This document shows positions 25,243 through 34,449 of a stretch of 64,000 bases of DNA, piece after piece. The stretch's first letter is position 1, and every line of letters starts with the position of its first letter. The notes under the pieces were generated by a model, which saw only the letters and a list, made by a program, of their open reading frames with translations, had not been told where the DNA came from and ran no database searches. A program made the translations under genes and the position numbers. The stretch comes from Lachnospiraceae bacterium (lineage in GTDB: Bacteria; Bacillota; Clostridia; Lachnospirales; Lachnospiraceae). The DNA lies in assembly GCA_017453065.1 (NCBI GenBank), contig JAFTKW010000003.1, positions 1-64,000 on the forward strand, written 5' to 3'.

Positions 25243-26256
25243 ATGGGTGATTTTATGGGGAAATTTGTTACTTTTTGTAAAAATAATACTTCTTTTCTTA
25301 CGAAAGAGGCAGTACAACAATATAAAGGAATCTGTGCCATAGTAATTATGCTCTATCATTTGGGGTGGTCTCTTGATTTTCAATATTATAGACCCTTTTC
25401 TCATGGAGATTATGTTACTGGTCTTTTTTATTTCTTTTCCGGATATGGCTTATTCAAAAAATTTAATGAAGACAGAACTTATCATATAGGGTTTATAAGG
25501 AAACGAGTCTTTCCTATTGCCTTTATGTTTTTGCTTATGTGTACTGTGTATTGGCTGTTCTACTATTTGGAGGGCTTCTGTTATACACCTCTAGGAATAA
25601 TTAAAGACTTTTGTTTATATGGAAATTCTTTTGTTAAATATTCATGGTTTATCATTTCCATTATATATTTTTATATTGTTTTTTATCTCTTAATGCGTTT
25701 GTTTAAACAAAATCATGTAGCGATTGTAATCGGTACTTTTGTCCTTACTATTTTTTATGTTGCAATGGTTTTGGCATTGGGATGGGGGATGCATTGGTAT
25801 ACGACAAGTATATTCTTTTTCCTAGGTCTTTTATTTGTTTACAGGGAAGAAAAGTGGATGAAATATTTATTAAAGTATTTCTGCTTGTGTTTTGGATTTC
25901 TTCTATGTTGCCTTTTGTTTTCCAATTATGCTAGAACAGATCTTTTCCTTGCTGGAAAGAAGCATATTTTGTTTACTATTTTGGCTAATTTTTCTTTTGT
26001 ATTTCTGTTTATTTTATGTAGTTTGAAGATTCGAATTCGGATTCCATTTTTAGCAAAAATAGGAAACCTTTCATTGGAAATATATCTAGTACATGGATTA
26101 GTTATTTTGATTATGAATAAAATCGGAATACGAGATTACCTAGTTCTTGCGTATGCCTTCGTTGTTTTTATAACACTTATTCTTGCAATCGTTCTTTCTA
26201 AGATTCGTTCTATTTTCTTTAATAAAAAGAAAGATAGTTATTTGAAAGTGAAATAA
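25243..26256 (+). CDS. Acyltransferase-3-like membrane protein
   Basis: A 337-residue protein with about ten membrane segments. The N-terminal part YKGICAIVIMLYHLGWS and later FYFFSGYGLFKKF, with a conserved His in MLYHLG, and the late NLSLEIYLVHGLVI fit the OafA/acyltransferase-3 family, which acetylates cell-surface glycans. The start is unclear: ATG 25243, ATG 25255 and TTG 25225 are in frame and none has a strong ribosome site. It stands alone between two terminators and is visibly richer in A+T and in Phe/Leu/Ile than its neighbours, so recent acquisition is possible. The substrate is unknown. Confidence 0.75.
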   Translation: MGDFMGKFVTFCKNNTSFLTKEAVQQYKGICAIVIMLYHLGWSLDFQYYRPFSHGDYVTGLFYFFSGYGLFKKFNEDRTYHIGFIRKRVFPIAFMFLLMCTVYWLFYYLEGFCYTPLGIIKDFCLYGNSFVKYSWFIISIIYFYIVFYLLMRLFKQNHVAIVIGTFVLTIFYVAMVLALGWGMHWYTTSIFFFLGLLFVYREEKWMKYLLKYFCLCFGFLLCCLLFSNYARTDLFLAGKKHILFTILANFSFVFLFILCSLKIRIRIPFLAKIGNLSLEIYLVHGLVILIMNKIGIRDYLVLAYAFVVFITLILAIVLSKIRSIFFNKKKDSYLKVK

Positions 26257-26272
26257 AGATTATGTTTATGTG

Positions 26273-26310
26273 AAAAGCAAGAGTTTCTCTAGCGGAACTC
26301 TTGCTTTTAT
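26273..26310 (+). terminator. Terminator after the acyltransferase gene
   Basis: A perfect 13-bp stem (26273-26285 with 26296-26308) and a 10-nt loop, with the T-run formed by the 3' arm. Confidence 0.88.
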
Positions 26311-26367
26311 GTTATGGTTATATAAAGGTCATTTTTTGGGACAATAAAGATATTGGGGAGGTAAAAA

Positions 26368-27189
26368 ATGAATCCAGTTTATGAGAAATTATTGAATTGC
26401 GTAGAGCAGGTAAAGGCAAAAACAGATTTCAAACCAGAAGTAGCAATTGTCCTCGGTTCTGGGCTTGGTGATTTTGCCCAAAATATTAAAGTGGAATGTG
26501 AGATTTCCTATGATGAAATAAAGGGATTTCCTGTGTCAACCGTTCCGGGACATGCAGGCAAATTTATTTTTGGATATATTGAACAGACCCCTGTGGTATG
26601 TATGAAGGGAAGAGTGCACTATTATGAAGGATATCCTATTTCCGATGTAGTCCTTCCTATTCGCTTGATGAAATTATTGGGCGCAAGCAAACTCTTTTTG
26701 ACTAACGCGTCAGGAGGGGTCAATGAGACCTTTAGTGCAGGGGATTTGATGATGCTTGTTGACCATATTGCAATCTTTGCGCCAAATCCTTTGATTGGAC
26801 CAAATATTGATGAACTGGGAACTAGATTTCCAGATATGTCTCAGGTATATTCCAAGAGGTTGCAACAGATATTGAAGGATGCAGCCGAAGCAGAAGGGAT
26901 TGATTTAAAACAGGGTATTTATGCTCAGCTTACGGGTCCATCCTTTGAATCTCCAGCAGATGTAAGAGCTACGAAGGTGCTGGGAGCAGATGCGGTTGGT
27001 ATGAGTACCGTAGTAGAAGCGATTGCTGCAAATCATATGGGTATGGAAATATGTGGTGTATCCTGTGTTTGCAATTTAGCGGCAGGCCTTTCGGCCAATC
27101 CTTTGTCTCACGAAGAAGTGCAAGAAGCTGCAGATATGGCTTCTGAAAAATTTGCAAATCTATTGCTTCGTGCGGTTCCACAATTCTAG
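26368..27189 (+). CDS. punA: Purine-nucleoside phosphorylase, trimeric type
   Basis: The enzyme splits inosine and guanosine (and deoxy forms) with phosphate to the free base and ribose 1-phosphate. The 273 residues carry AIVLGSGLGDFA, the phosphate-site loop VPGHAGKF, MKGRVHYYEGY, LTNASGGVN, AQLTGPSFESPAD and VGMSTVVEA, all typical of the class I trimeric family. GGGGAGG stands 7 nt before the ATG. cdd and an amidohydrolase follow closely, giving a nucleoside salvage operon. Confidence 0.96.
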   Translation: MNPVYEKLLNCVEQVKAKTDFKPEVAIVLGSGLGDFAQNIKVECEISYDEIKGFPVSTVPGHAGKFIFGYIEQTPVVCMKGRVHYYEGYPISDVVLPIRLMKLLGASKLFLTNASGGVNETFSAGDLMMLVDHIAIFAPNPLIGPNIDELGTRFPDMSQVYSKRLQQILKDAAEAEGIDLKQGIYAQLTGPSFESPADVRATKVLGADAVGMSTVVEAIAANHMGMEICGVSCVCNLAAGLSANPLSHEEVQEAADMASEKFANLLLRAVPQF

Positions 27190-27210
27190 TAGAAAAGAGG
27201 TAATTGCCAA

Positions 27211-27633
27211 GTGACTTTAGAGCAAAGTGTGATCTTTGATTTAATTGAAAAAGCCAATGATGCGCGCAAGCATGCTTACACACCTTATTCGGAATTTAAG
27301 GTTGGCGCAGCATTGCTTTTGAAAAATGGCGAGATTGTGACTGGATGCAACATTGAAAATTCTGCCTTTAGCCCTACTAACTGTGCAGAAAGAACAGCTT
27401 TTTTTAAAGCAATCAGTGAAGGAGAAAGAGACTTTGTTGCTATAGCAGTCGTTGGCGGCAAAAAAGAAATTCCAGAATCTTTTGCATTTCCTTGCGGAGT
27501 ATGTAGACAGGTGATGAGAGAATTTTGCGAAGATGATTTTCAGATAATTGTGGCCAAAACAAAACAGGAATACAAGATTTTTACGTTACCACAACTGCTT
27601 CCAGAGGGCTTTGGTGGAGGAAATATCGTATGA
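27211..27633 (+). CDS. cdd: Cytidine deaminase
   Basis: A zinc enzyme of 140 residues that converts cytidine and deoxycytidine to uridine forms. The zinc motif residues are seen in NCAERTAFF (CAE) and PCGVCRQVM (PCxxC), with YSEFKVGAALL and GCNIENSAF near the N-terminus. It starts at GTG 27211 with AGAGG 10 nt upstream and overlaps the next gene by four bases (ATGA), which indicates coupled translation. It lies 21 nt after punA. Confidence 0.96.
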   Translation: MTLEQSVIFDLIEKANDARKHAYTPYSEFKVGAALLLKNGEIVTGCNIENSAFSPTNCAERTAFFKAISEGERDFVAIAVVGGKKEIPESFAFPCGVCRQVMREFCEDDFQIIVAKTKQEYKIFTLPQLLPEGFGGGNIV

Positions 27634-28907
27634 GTATCAGACTGTTTAATGCGCAAATTTTAGATCCTGTTACTATGAAGGTTTTGCAGGGAGAAGTTTG
27701 GGTAGATGGAGAGAAGATTTCCTATGTAGGAGATGGAAAGGATTTGGATTCTTCAAAACACACATGGGAAGAAGTAATCGATTGTCAGGGCAATCTATTG
27801 ATGCCCGGTTTCAAAAATGCACATACTCATTCGGGAATGACTTTTCTTCGTTCTATTGCTGATGATCTACCTTTACATGACTGGTTAAATCAAAAAGTGT
27901 TTCCCTCAGAAGCCAAATTGAATGGAGAACATATATATCATTTTACGAAATTGGCTATACTGGAATACCTTACTTCAGGTGTGACGGCTATTTTTGATAT
28001 GTACCTTGACCCTATGATGGTAGCAAAGGCCTGTCAGGAGATGGGTATGCGTTTGACCATGGTAAGTGGACTAAATAACTTTACTTCCTCCATAGAACAA
28101 ACAGCAAGGGAATATGAAACTTTCAATCAGCCGGGCTCCCTAGTGCAGTATCATCTTGGATGCCATGCAGAATACACAACTTCAAAAGATATTTTAATGG
28201 AACTGAAACGTTTGGCTCATTATTATAAGGCACCAGTTTATAGCCATATGTGTGAAACGTCTTTCGAAGTTTCTGGTTGTCAGGAGCGATATGGGCAAAC
28301 ACCAATTGCCTTCTTAGATTCCATGGATATGTTTGCTTATGGAGGCGGTGGTTTCCACTGTATTTATGTGACAGATCAAGAGATAGAGATTATGAAGGCT
28401 CATGATATGTCCGCGGTCACATGTCCTGGCTCCAATACGAAATTGGCAAGCGGTATTGCACCTGTTAAAAGACTTTTGGACAAGGGTATCAATGTTGCGA
28501 TTGGTACAGATGGACCAGCAAGTAATAATTGCTTAGACATGTTCCGAGAAATGTTCCTCGTAGCTGGTCTTGCCAAATTGAAAGATATGGACGCAGTGGC
28601 TATAGATGGAGATGTGGTTCTTCAGATGGCTACTTTAGGTGGTGCAAAAGCAATGGGGCTTCAAGATTCAAATACCATTTCTGCAGGTCAGAATGCGGAT
28701 ATGATATTGATTGATTTAAATCAGCCCAATATGCAACCGATTCATAATTTGACTAAGAATTTGGTTTACAGTGGAAGTAAACAAAATATAAAAATGACTA
28801 TGATAGCGGGCAAGGTTTTGTACAGAGACGGTCATTTTCCAAGATATGATGCAAAACATATCTATGAAGATGTAAATCGAATTGTAAAAGACTTAGGCCT
28901 GCATTGA
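27630..28907 (+). CDS. Amidohydrolase (MtaD/SsnA-like nucleoside or purine deaminase)
   Basis: A metal-dependent hydrolase of 425 residues. The ligand motifs of the family are GFKNAHTHSGM (HxH), YHLGCHAEYT, YSHMCETSFE, the HCIYV histidine, and GTDGPASNN (Asp). It belongs to the same branch as 5-methylthioadenosine/S-adenosylhomocysteine deaminases and chlorohydrolase-like enzymes. Translational coupling with cdd and the nearby punA suggest a purine nucleoside or adenosine-type substrate (inference); the exact substrate cannot be fixed from sequence. Confidence 0.86.
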   Translation: MSIRLFNAQILDPVTMKVLQGEVWVDGEKISYVGDGKDLDSSKHTWEEVIDCQGNLLMPGFKNAHTHSGMTFLRSIADDLPLHDWLNQKVFPSEAKLNGEHIYHFTKLAILEYLTSGVTAIFDMYLDPMMVAKACQEMGMRLTMVSGLNNFTSSIEQTAREYETFNQPGSLVQYHLGCHAEYTTSKDILMELKRLAHYYKAPVYSHMCETSFEVSGCQERYGQTPIAFLDSMDMFAYGGGGFHCIYVTDQEIEIMKAHDMSAVTCPGSNTKLASGIAPVKRLLDKGINVAIGTDGPASNNCLDMFREMFLVAGLAKLKDMDAVAIDGDVVLQMATLGGAKAMGLQDSNTISAGQNADMILIDLNQPNMQPIHNLTKNLVYSGSKQNIKMTMIAGKVLYRDGHFPRYDAKHIYEDVNRIVKDLGLH

Positions 28908-28917
28908 GGAGTATAAC

Positions 28918-30621
28918 ATGGAAGCCTATATAGCATTTGGTGTGTTTGTCTTTTTGCTGATTGTTGTAATACTGGCAAAAGGATTTTATGATGAACAGAC
29001 AAAATGGAAAAGATTCAAAATTAAGTTGACAAAAGAATATGGTAAAAGACCGGAAATAGAATATTTACCACAACATTTGACCACGATTCCCAGATACTAT
29101 GAAAAACATCCTAAACCAAATCAAATTGATGATATCACATGGAATGATTTGGATATGGATGAGATATTCTTTCAAATCAACAAAACACTATCTTCTGTTG
29201 GGGAAGAATATTTGTATTACAAACTTCGCACCCCAGAATATGATGTTGAAAAATTAAAACATTTTGATGAAATCTGCGATTATTTTGTCAGTGAACAAGA
29301 TCAAAGGATCAAACTCCAGCTTGCCTTGGCCAAACTTGGCAAGACAGGGAAACATTCTATTTATGATTATATAGACCATTTAGATATATTAGGGGAACGT
29401 AAAAATACAAAGCATTATTTGTCGATTCTTCTTTTGGTAGCAGGGATAGGAGTCCTTTTTGTAGATGTTCCAATTGGTCTTGTATGGATGGCCTCTGTTT
29501 CCGTCTACAATATGATTTCGTATTTCAAGGAGAAAAACGAAATTGATATGTATATTTTTAGCTTTGCCTATGTTATGCGATTGATGGAAGTGGCTGAGCA
29601 GGTTACCCAGCTTAATGTAGATGTCTGTAAGGAAGAAATTCGGGTTTTGAAGGAGCACAAAAACGCATTAAATGCTTTTCGAAGAGGCGCTTTTTGGCTT
29701 ATGTCCTCTGGCAGAATGTCTGGTTCTGGCAATCCGCTTGATATCTTGACGGATTATATGCGTATGATTTTTCATTTGGATTTAATTCAGTTCAACAAGA
29801 TGCTTCATCAGGTTCGCATTCATTTAGGTGATATAGAGGTTTTGATTGAAAATCTTGGATATTTAGAAACTGCAATTGCTATTGGCGAATATCGTTACTA
29901 CATGGAGACAGAAGGAAATGGATATTGTAAACCTTTGTTACATAAATGTGGTGTAATTAAAGTGGAGCAAGGATATCATCCCCTTTTGCTTAATCCAGTA
30001 AAAAATAGTATTGATGCAGACAGAGGAGTCCTATTGACTGGCTCCAATGCTTCTGGTAAATCTACTTTTTTGAAAATGGTTGCTATCGAAGCGATTATGG
30101 CCCAAACGATTTTTACTTGTACGGCAGATTCCTATGAAGGAGATTTGTTTGTTATTTGTTCATCTATGTCTCTTAAAGATGATATAGAAGGCGGAGATAG
30201 TTATTATATTGTCGAAATCAAATCCATAAAACGAATATTAGATATTGTCAAAAAAGGGGAATATCCAGTTCTTTGTTTTGTAGATGAAGTGTTGAGAGGC
30301 ACCAATACTGTAGAACGTGTTGCGGCTTCCACAGAAATACTGCGAAGTTTGTCGCAGAATGGTGTGCTTTGCTTTGCTGCAACACACGATATAGAATTGA
30401 CTGATTTGCTGAGTGAACAATTTGATAACTATCATTTTGAAGAAAAAGTGCAGGATGGAGATGTGCTTTTCAATTATGAATTGATGATCGGCAAAGCAAC
30501 CACGAGAAATGCAATACAGTTGCTTCGAATTATGGGATATGATTCGAATATTATTGAATCAGCAACAGATAGAGCAGAGCGATTCCTTCAAACAGGAAGA
30601 TGGATGCGTGAGGAGGGCTAA
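28918..30621 (+). CDS. Membrane-anchored MutS-family ATPase
   Basis: A 567-residue protein. It starts with a hydrophobic membrane helix (2-22, [20 protein letters not shown]), has a second hydrophobic pair near 160-200, a helical lever/clamp-like middle, and a C-terminal MutS ATPase domain (about 340-560) with Walker [26 protein letters not shown], Walker [14 protein letters not shown] and [13 protein letters not shown]. The mismatch-binding N-terminal domain of MutS1 and the Smr nuclease domain of MutS2 are absent. This MutS-like branch is common in Firmicutes, and its function is not known to me. rnhA starts one base after its stop. Confidence 0.85.
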   Translation: MEAYIAFGVFVFLLIVVILAKGFYDEQTKWKRFKIKLTKEYGKRPEIEYLPQHLTTIPRYYEKHPKPNQIDDITWNDLDMDEIFFQINKTLSSVGEEYLYYKLRTPEYDVEKLKHFDEICDYFVSEQDQRIKLQLALAKLGKTGKHSIYDYIDHLDILGERKNTKHYLSILLLVAGIGVLFVDVPIGLVWMASVSVYNMISYFKEKNEIDMYIFSFAYVMRLMEVAEQVTQLNVDVCKEEIRVLKEHKNALNAFRRGAFWLMSSGRMSGSGNPLDILTDYMRMIFHLDLIQFNKMLHQVRIHLGDIEVLIENLGYLETAIAIGEYRYYMETEGNGYCKPLLHKCGVIKVEQGYHPLLLNPVKNSIDADRGVLLTGSNASGKSTFLKMVAIEAIMAQTIFTCTADSYEGDLFVICSSMSLKDDIEGGDSYYIVEIKSIKRILDIVKKGEYPVLCFVDEVLRGTNTVERVAASTEILRSLSQNGVLCFAATHDIELTDLLSEQFDNYHFEEKVQDGDVLFNYELMIGKATTRNAIQLLRIMGYDSNIIESATDRAERFLQTGRWMREEG

Positions 30622-30622
30622 T

Positions 30623-31105
30623 ATGTTTGTAACGATATATACGGATGGTGCAGCAAGAGGCAATCCAGATGGTCCTGGAGGATACGGAACCATCCTTCAA
30701 TATGTGGACAGCAAAGGCACATTGCATGAAAGAGAATTTTCAGCAGGCTATGAAAAAACTACCAACAATCGTATGGAACTGATGGCGGCAATTGTTGGTC
30801 TTGAAGCTTTGACGAAACCATGCCAGGTAAAACTGGTTTCAGATTCTAAATATGTTACAGATGCCTTTAATCAGAATTGGATTGATGGGTGGCTAAAGAA
30901 CAATTGGAAAAACAGTGCTAAAAAGCCCGTTAAAAATATTGAACTTTGGAAGCGTCTGCTTAAAGCAAAGGAAATGCACGATGTCACATTTGAATGGGTG
31001 AAAGGTCATGATGGTCATCCGGAAAACGAAAGATGTGATGTATTGGCCACCACAGCAGCAGATGGAGAGAATCTACTGCATGATGATGGCGGCGCATTAG
31101 AATAA
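30623..31105 (+). CDS. rnhA: Ribonuclease HI
   Basis: The enzyme degrades the RNA strand of RNA-DNA hybrids. The 160-residue product has [17 protein letters not shown] (first Asp), [16 protein letters not shown] (Glu), [11 protein letters not shown] (Asp), the [16 protein letters not shown] basic region and [17 protein letters not shown] (His and last Asp), so the catalytic set is complete. ATG 30623 has GGAGGG 5 nt upstream, inside the end of the MutS-like gene; a longer upstream frame from 30509 is not used. With rnhB at 2378 the genome holds both RNase H types. Confidence 0.96.
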   Translation: MFVTIYTDGAARGNPDGPGGYGTILQYVDSKGTLHEREFSAGYEKTTNNRMELMAAIVGLEALTKPCQVKLVSDSKYVTDAFNQNWIDGWLKNNWKNSAKKPVKNIELWKRLLKAKEMHDVTFEWVKGHDGHPENERCDVLATTAADGENLLHDDGGALE

Positions 31106-31122
31106 ATAGAGAGGTAAATCTT

Positions 31123-31290
31123 ATGGTATCAATTTTTAATTCATTGTTGTCTTATTTGTTGTTAGTACTTGTTTGTGTGTTGGTTGCTTCTGCGGGTTTT
31201 TGTGTTGGCTTACTGCTTCGCAAAGCAAAAAAGAACTCTGATTTAAAGAAAACTCAGGAGACAGTAGAACAGACCAATGAGCAAGTATAA
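31123..31290 (+). CDS. Small single-pass membrane protein, 55 residues
   Basis: A short frame opens at ATG 31123 with GAGAGG about 9 nt upstream and ends at TAA 31290. The product has a hydrophobic segment (about 3-33, SLLSYLLLVLVCVLVASAGF), a GLLLRKAKK positive stop-transfer, and a charged polar tail (DLKKTQETVEQTNEQV). It overlaps the start of the next gene (31277) by 14 nt in another frame. Proteins of this size and layout recur in Lachnospiraceae and some are mislabelled vanadium nitrogenase in databases (from memory). Function unknown. Confidence 0.65.
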   Translation: MVSIFNSLLSYLLLVLVCVLVASAGFCVGLLLRKAKKNSDLKKTQETVEQTNEQV

Positions 31291-31981
31291 GTATATTCTT
31301 TGGGATGTAGATGGCACTCTTTTGGATTTCTCCTATTCACAAAAAATATCATTGTTTAAATGCCTAGAAAAGATAGGGGTTACAGGAACAGATGAGTTAA
31401 ATGCCATTTATACCGAAATAAATGAAAGATGGTGGAAGAATCTAGAACTGGGGCTGGTGACAAAGAAAGAACTTTTGTCTGGCAGGTTTGTAGATTTTTT
31501 TGAGGCATGCAATATTGCTTGCTCGGATGTAGATGCGTTCCGAGAGTCTTATCAATACGAATTGGGTGTGAATTTTGTACCTATGGAGGGTGCAATAGAA
31601 GTCTGTGACAAATTGAAGAATTTAGGATTCCATCAATATGTGGTAACCAACGGTGTTACTAGTACACAAAAGACAAAATTATCTTTGTCTGGCTTTGATA
31701 AGTTAATGGATGAAATATTTATTTCCGAACAGATAGGAGTACCAAAACCGCATATAGATTTCTTTGATACATGTTTTTCAAAGATAAAAGAGCAAGATAC
31801 AGAGTTTGACCTTACAAAAGTGCTGATTGTGGGAGATAGCCTAAGCAGTGATATGCAAGGTGGAATTAATGCTGGAATAGATACTTGCTTTTATGCGCCA
31901 ACCCTTGTGGAAAGAGAAAAGACTGTAACATACCAAATTCAAAGCCTTTATGAGGTTTTATCAATATTGGGAGTAAAATAG
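31277..31981 (+). CDS. yjjG: YjjG-type HAD pyrimidine 5'-nucleotidase
   Basis: A haloacid-dehalogenase phosphatase of 234 residues. The four motifs are seen: LWDVDGTLLDF (nucleophile and acid Asp), VTNGVTSTQ (Thr/Ser motif II), GVPKPHIDFFD (Lys) and IVGDSLSSDMQGG (acid motif IV). The long helical cap and GVTSTQ pattern fit YjjG, which clears noncanonical pyrimidine nucleotides. AGGAG at 31256-31260 lies 16 nt before ATG 31277, rather far, which suggests coupling to the small upstream gene it overlaps. It suits the nucleotide-salvage surroundings. Confidence 0.9.
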   Translation: MSKYKYILWDVDGTLLDFSYSQKISLFKCLEKIGVTGTDELNAIYTEINERWWKNLELGLVTKKELLSGRFVDFFEACNIACSDVDAFRESYQYELGVNFVPMEGAIEVCDKLKNLGFHQYVVTNGVTSTQKTKLSLSGFDKLMDEIFISEQIGVPKPHIDFFDTCFSKIKEQDTEFDLTKVLIVGDSLSSDMQGGINAGIDTCFYAPTLVEREKTVTYQIQSLYEVLSILGVK

Positions 31982-31984
31982 TAT

Positions 31985-32974
31985 ATGGCTAAATCATCAA
32001 ACCAAAAGTTAAAATTGCTGTACATCATAGATATGCTTGAGAGAGAGTCTAGCGAAGAACATCCCATTAGCACCAAGGCATTCATTGATATGTTAGATAG
32101 CAAGGGCATTTGTGCAGAACGTAAAAGTATTTATGATGATATCAATCAACTAGTTGAGTTTGGATATGATATCATACAGGTGCGTTCAAAGGTGAATGGT
32201 GGATATTATCTGGCCAGTCGTAGATTTGAATTGGCTGAATTAAAACTCCTTGTAGATGCCGTCCAATCTTCTAAATTTATTACAGAGAAGAAGTCCAGAG
32301 AACTGATTCGTAAGTTAGAAGAATTGACTAGTAAACATGAAGCGTCTCATCTTCAAAGACAGGTTTATGTTGCAAGCCGCGTCAAAACCGAAAATGAAGG
32401 AATTTATTACAATGTAGATGCCATTCATCGCGGAATTCACGACAATGTACAGATCAGCTTCACGTATTTAGAGTGGAGTGTGAACAAAGAATTGGTTCCA
32501 CGCAGGCAAGGCCAAAAATATGTGGTTAGTCCATGGGCTTTGATTTGGAAGGACGAGTATTATTATTTGGCTGCGTATGTTGATGGGGTAGTGAAACATT
32601 TCCGCGTGGACAAAATGGGAAGTGTTACATTGGAGAAAACTCCACGAGAAGGACTAAAAACTTTTGAACAAACGGACTTGGCTAAATATGCCAACCAAAG
32701 ATTAGGTATGTTTGGAGGCAACGAAGAAACGGTTACGATACGTTTCCCAAATCATTTAATTGGTGTCATCATTGATCATTTTGGAAAAGATGTTGCGATA
32801 CGTAAAATAGATGAAGAACAATTGCAAACGCGTATTCAAGTGGTAGTCAGTGGTCAATTTTTTGGCTGGCTGGCTGGGCTTGGAAAGGATGTTGTGGTTA
32901 CCTCACCGGAAGCGGTCAAAGTACAATACATTAAATGGCTTTATGATACGTTGTCAAGCCAGCGTCTTCCTTAG
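31985..32974 (+). CDS. WYL-domain transcriptional regulator
   Basis: A 329-residue DNA-binding protein. The N-terminus (1-75) is a winged helix-turn-helix of the DeoR/HTH_11 kind (KLLYIIDMLERESSEEHPISTKAFIDMLDSKGI...ERKSIYDDINQL). The WYL domain (about 140-230) contains VSPWALIWKDEYYYLAAYVDG, where the usual WYL reads WKDEYYYLAAY, and FRVDKM. A WCX-like C-terminal extension follows to the end (FGWLAGLGKDVVV). WYL regulators often respond to ligands or nucleic acid and control stress or defence genes, but no such target is adjacent. It starts three bases after yjjG. Confidence 0.9.
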   Translation: MAKSSNQKLKLLYIIDMLERESSEEHPISTKAFIDMLDSKGICAERKSIYDDINQLVEFGYDIIQVRSKVNGGYYLASRRFELAELKLLVDAVQSSKFITEKKSRELIRKLEELTSKHEASHLQRQVYVASRVKTENEGIYYNVDAIHRGIHDNVQISFTYLEWSVNKELVPRRQGQKYVVSPWALIWKDEYYYLAAYVDGVVKHFRVDKMGSVTLEKTPREGLKTFEQTDLAKYANQRLGMFGGNEETVTIRFPNHLIGVIIDHFGKDVAIRKIDEEQLQTRIQVVVSGQFFGWLAGLGKDVVVTSPEAVKVQYIKWLYDTLSSQRLP

Positions 32975-32995
32975 GGAATATAGAGACTTTCGTCA

Positions 32996-33024
32996 TTGAC
33001 ATTATTTTAACATTCTTATATAAT
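32996..33024 (+). promoter_or_regulatory. Consensus promoter of rex
   Basis: Perfect TTGACA (32996-33001), a 17-nt spacer and perfect TATAAT (33019-33024). The AT-rich spacer and the 30 nt after it were checked for the Rex operator (TTGTTAA-N6-TTAACAA type); only a partial TTTTAACA match was seen. Confidence 0.9.
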
Positions 33025-33056
33025 AAGTTTATTATAGCTTTGAGGAGGATATTACT

Positions 33057-33698
33057 GTGGAAGAGAGAGAAATATCACAGGCAGTCATTGGTCGCTTGCC
33101 TAGATATTTTAGATATTTGGGAGATTTGAAAGAAGCAGGTGTGGAGAGAATTTCTTCACAGGAATTGAGCGAATTGATGAAAGTAACTGCTTCACAAATT
33201 AGACAGGATTTTAATAATTTTGGGGGCTTTGGTCAGCAGGGATACGGCTACAATGTAGATTTTCTGCACAAAGAAATTGGAAATATTTTAGGCCTGAACA
33301 AAGAACATAATTTAATCGTTATTGGAGCAGGAAACTTAGGACAGGCTCTTGGTAATTACATGAATTTTAAGAATCGAGGATTTATTTTTAAAGGAATGTT
33401 TGATGTAAATCCTGAACTATGGGGCAAAGAGGTTCGCGGTATTCCAATTCAGCCAATGGACAAAGTGGAAGCTTTTGTAAAAGAGAATGATATTGACATT
33501 GCAGTTCTCACAATTCCAAAGACAAGTGCAGTAGAAGTGGCAGAAGTACTTGTTAACAATGGTATTAAAGCGATTTGGAATTTTGCACATGTTGATTTGA
33601 ATGTACCAGAAGGTATTCAGGTTGAAAACGTTCACTTGTCTGATAGCTTAATGAAATTGTCCTACAATCTGGAGAGATACAGTCAGGAACAAAAATAG
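33057..33698 (+). CDS. rex: Redox-sensing transcriptional repressor Rex
   Basis: Rex binds DNA when the NADH/NAD+ ratio is low and controls fermentation and redox genes. The 213 residues comprise an N-terminal winged helix (ISQAVIGRLPRYFRYLGDL, then SQELSELMKVTASQIRQDFNNFGGFGQQGYGY) and a Rossmann domain (LIVIGAGNLGQALGNY), ending in a swapped helix (LMKLSYNLERYS). It starts at GTG 33057 with GAGGAGG 8 nt upstream. A consensus promoter lies 33 nt before. It is a likely regulator of fermentative and transhydrogenase genes in this organism (inference). Confidence 0.96.
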   Translation: MEEREISQAVIGRLPRYFRYLGDLKEAGVERISSQELSELMKVTASQIRQDFNNFGGFGQQGYGYNVDFLHKEIGNILGLNKEHNLIVIGAGNLGQALGNYMNFKNRGFIFKGMFDVNPELWGKEVRGIPIQPMDKVEAFVKENDIDIAVLTIPKTSAVEVAEVLVNNGIKAIWNFAHVDLNVPEGIQVENVHLSDSLMKLSYNLERYSQEQK

Positions 33699-33709
33699 GA
33701 GTAGCCTAT

Positions 33710-34342
33710 ATGGGGAAGAAAGACAAAAAGTCGAAGGAAGAAGCCTACAAGAATGCTTTACAGGGTAAAAAGATTCCAATTCTAACTTTAGACAATAAAT
33801 GGCACCAGCTTTTTACACAAACAAAAACGATGCCAGAAATAAAAAGGCTTTCTGACGAATTAAACGAACTTTTAAAAAAGCAAGGGAAACTCAACACAGA
33901 TATCAAAGGGATTCGCAATCTTAAGAAAAAGTTGATGGATGAGATTGTCACTTTGAGAGATGAGGCTATTCAAACCAATCATTCAGACATTGAGGACAAA
34001 ATCGATCAACACAAAAAATTAATACAGGATTGCAATGACAAACTGGATGCTTATCAGGATGAACTGTTGGACTTGCCTACAGAAATCGAACAGATTAATT
34101 TTCGATTAATGGTTCTGTCAATGGAAGCGTGCTATGAACGTATAGCTGTCAACGAAGCGGATATTCAGGAAATATCTGAGTGGATTTCAGAGGTTCGTAT
34201 AGAACTGAAAAAGAAATTAATTCGCAAACAGGAGATGGAACAGGACAACCATGAACTTTATTCCTATATGCACGATATTTTTGGGGCTGATGTAGTTGAC
34301 TTGTTTGATCTTCACATGCGCTTAGAAAAAAATGACAATTAG
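33710..34342 (+). CDS. Coiled-coil protein of unknown function
   Basis: A 210-residue, highly charged protein with no membrane segment. From about 30 to 200 it is nearly all heptad-like helix (LSDELNELLKKQGKLNTDIKGIR, EIEQINFRLMV, IRKQEMEQDNHELYSYMHDIFG), with a lysine-rich start (GKKDKKSKEEAYK). It starts 12 nt after rex, so it is co-transcribed with it, and a terminator follows directly. Proteins of this kind next to rex are seen in Lachnospiraceae (from memory); no function is known to me. Confidence 0.75.
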   Translation: MGKKDKKSKEEAYKNALQGKKIPILTLDNKWHQLFTQTKTMPEIKRLSDELNELLKKQGKLNTDIKGIRNLKKKLMDEIVTLRDEAIQTNHSDIEDKIDQHKKLIQDCNDKLDAYQDELLDLPTEIEQINFRLMVLSMEACYERIAVNEADIQEISEWISEVRIELKKKLIRKQEMEQDNHELYSYMHDIFGADVVDLFDLHMRLEKNDN

Positions 34343-34347
34343 TATGC

Positions 34348-34382
34348 AAAAAGAGTTGTTCTACAGAGCAACTCTTTTTTTC
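34348..34382 (+). terminator. Terminator after the rex operon
   Basis: AAAAAGAGTTGTT (34348-34360) pairs with AGCAACTCTTTTT (34367-34379, one G-U) around a 6-nt loop, followed by more T. Confidence 0.88.
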
Positions 34383-34449
34383 GTGGTTGGAATATGGTAT
34401 GATAATAATGAGTTTATTTGTGCCAAAATCAAAGGAAGTGAGCCCATAG

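Noticed and set aside
30509..30622. Longer N-terminus for rnhA
   Set aside because: It overlaps the MutS-like gene; ATG 30623 follows GGAGGG and starts exactly at the conserved RNase H fold.
33002..33056. Rex autoregulatory operator upstream of rex
   Set aside because: Only a partial TTTTAACA match was found; the second half-site is missing.
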